Assembly (NCBI GenBank): GCA_026417675.1
Contig: JAOACV010000122.1
Coordinates: forward strand, 1 to 7,157
Direction: 5' to 3'
DNA length: 7,157 nucleotides
Origin: Verrucomicrobiia bacterium
Lineage (GTDB): Bacteria; Verrucomicrobiota; Verrucomicrobiia; CAIQCK01
Shown: positions 7,142 to 7,157 of the stretch, one piece after another
How the letters are laid out: each line of letters opens with the position of its first letter
Numbering within the stretch: the first letter of the stretch is position 1
Notes under the pieces: generated by a model
Databases searched by the model: none
What the model saw: the letters and a program-made list of their open reading frames with translations, nothing else
What the model was told of the DNA's origin: nothing
Made by a program: the position numbers and the translations under genes

Positions 7142-7157
7142 CTGTCTCTTATACACA
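7142..7157. other. Residual Nextera adapter (synthetic Tn5 mosaic end), not genomic
   Basis: The window ends in CTGTCTCTTATACACA, the first 16 bases of the 19-bp Tn5 mosaic end used in tagmentation libraries. The T at the fourth position separates it from the natural Tn5 outside end, which has A there. It lies flush with the sequence end, as expected for untrimmed adapter at a contig terminus. Reading into it from the other side gives a spurious protein start, MYKRQ. Confidence 0.93.

Noticed and set aside
7142..7157. Natural Tn5/IS50 end
   Set aside because: The base at position four matches the engineered mosaic end rather than the natural outside end, and the match stops at the contig edge.

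Overview
The window is a GC-rich bacterial segment in which every supported gene lies on the minus strand, so transcription runs from high to low coordinates. In transcription order it holds gap (7074-6031), pgk (5875-4643), tpiA (4606-3839), secG (3837-3403), a peptide-family ABC solute-binding protein (3392-1572), a small four-helix-bundle (S23/IVP-type) protein (1531-1082), a DppB/OppB-type permease (1027-56), and the first codons of a second permease (59-1), which runs off the left edge. The organism is probably a Gram-negative bacterium from a GC-rich environmental lineage. Gene style, GC content, mostly absent Shine-Dalgarno sequences and a four-helix-bundle gene with heptamer arrays suggest Verrucomicrobiota or a PVC relative. 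This is an impression, not a phylogenetic result.

Right part (about 3839-7074): three consecutive lower-glycolysis enzymes. Triose-phosphate isomerase interconverts the triose phosphates, GAPDH makes 1,3-bisphosphoglycerate, and phosphoglycerate kinase harvests ATP from it. All three are full length with intact catalytic motifs. The 155-nt gap-pgk spacer carries two strong hairpins without U-tracts, which look more like RNA-processing or REP-like elements than terminators.

Middle (about 1572-3837): secG starts 1 nt after the tpiA stop, with its ribosome-binding site inside the last tpiA codons. The solute-binding protein starts 10 nt after the secG stop. The spacing argues that glycolysis, a Sec translocase subunit and a peptide importer can share one transcript.

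Left part (1-1571): the importer genes are interrupted by a small cassette. A four-helix-bundle gene sits between two arrays of a 7-bp tandem repeat in opposite orientation. One array begins 1 nt after the solute-binding-protein stop, and the other ends 9 nt before the permease start codon. Without the cassette the two transporter genes would be almost contiguous. The arrangement resembles the intervening sequences of 23S rRNA genes that carry the same protein family, but here it lies between two protein genes. It is the most interesting item in the window.

The last 16 bases (7142-7157) match the synthetic Tn5 mosaic end used in Nextera libraries. The right edge is therefore almost certainly residual sequencing adapter at a contig end, and the gap promoter region is cut off.
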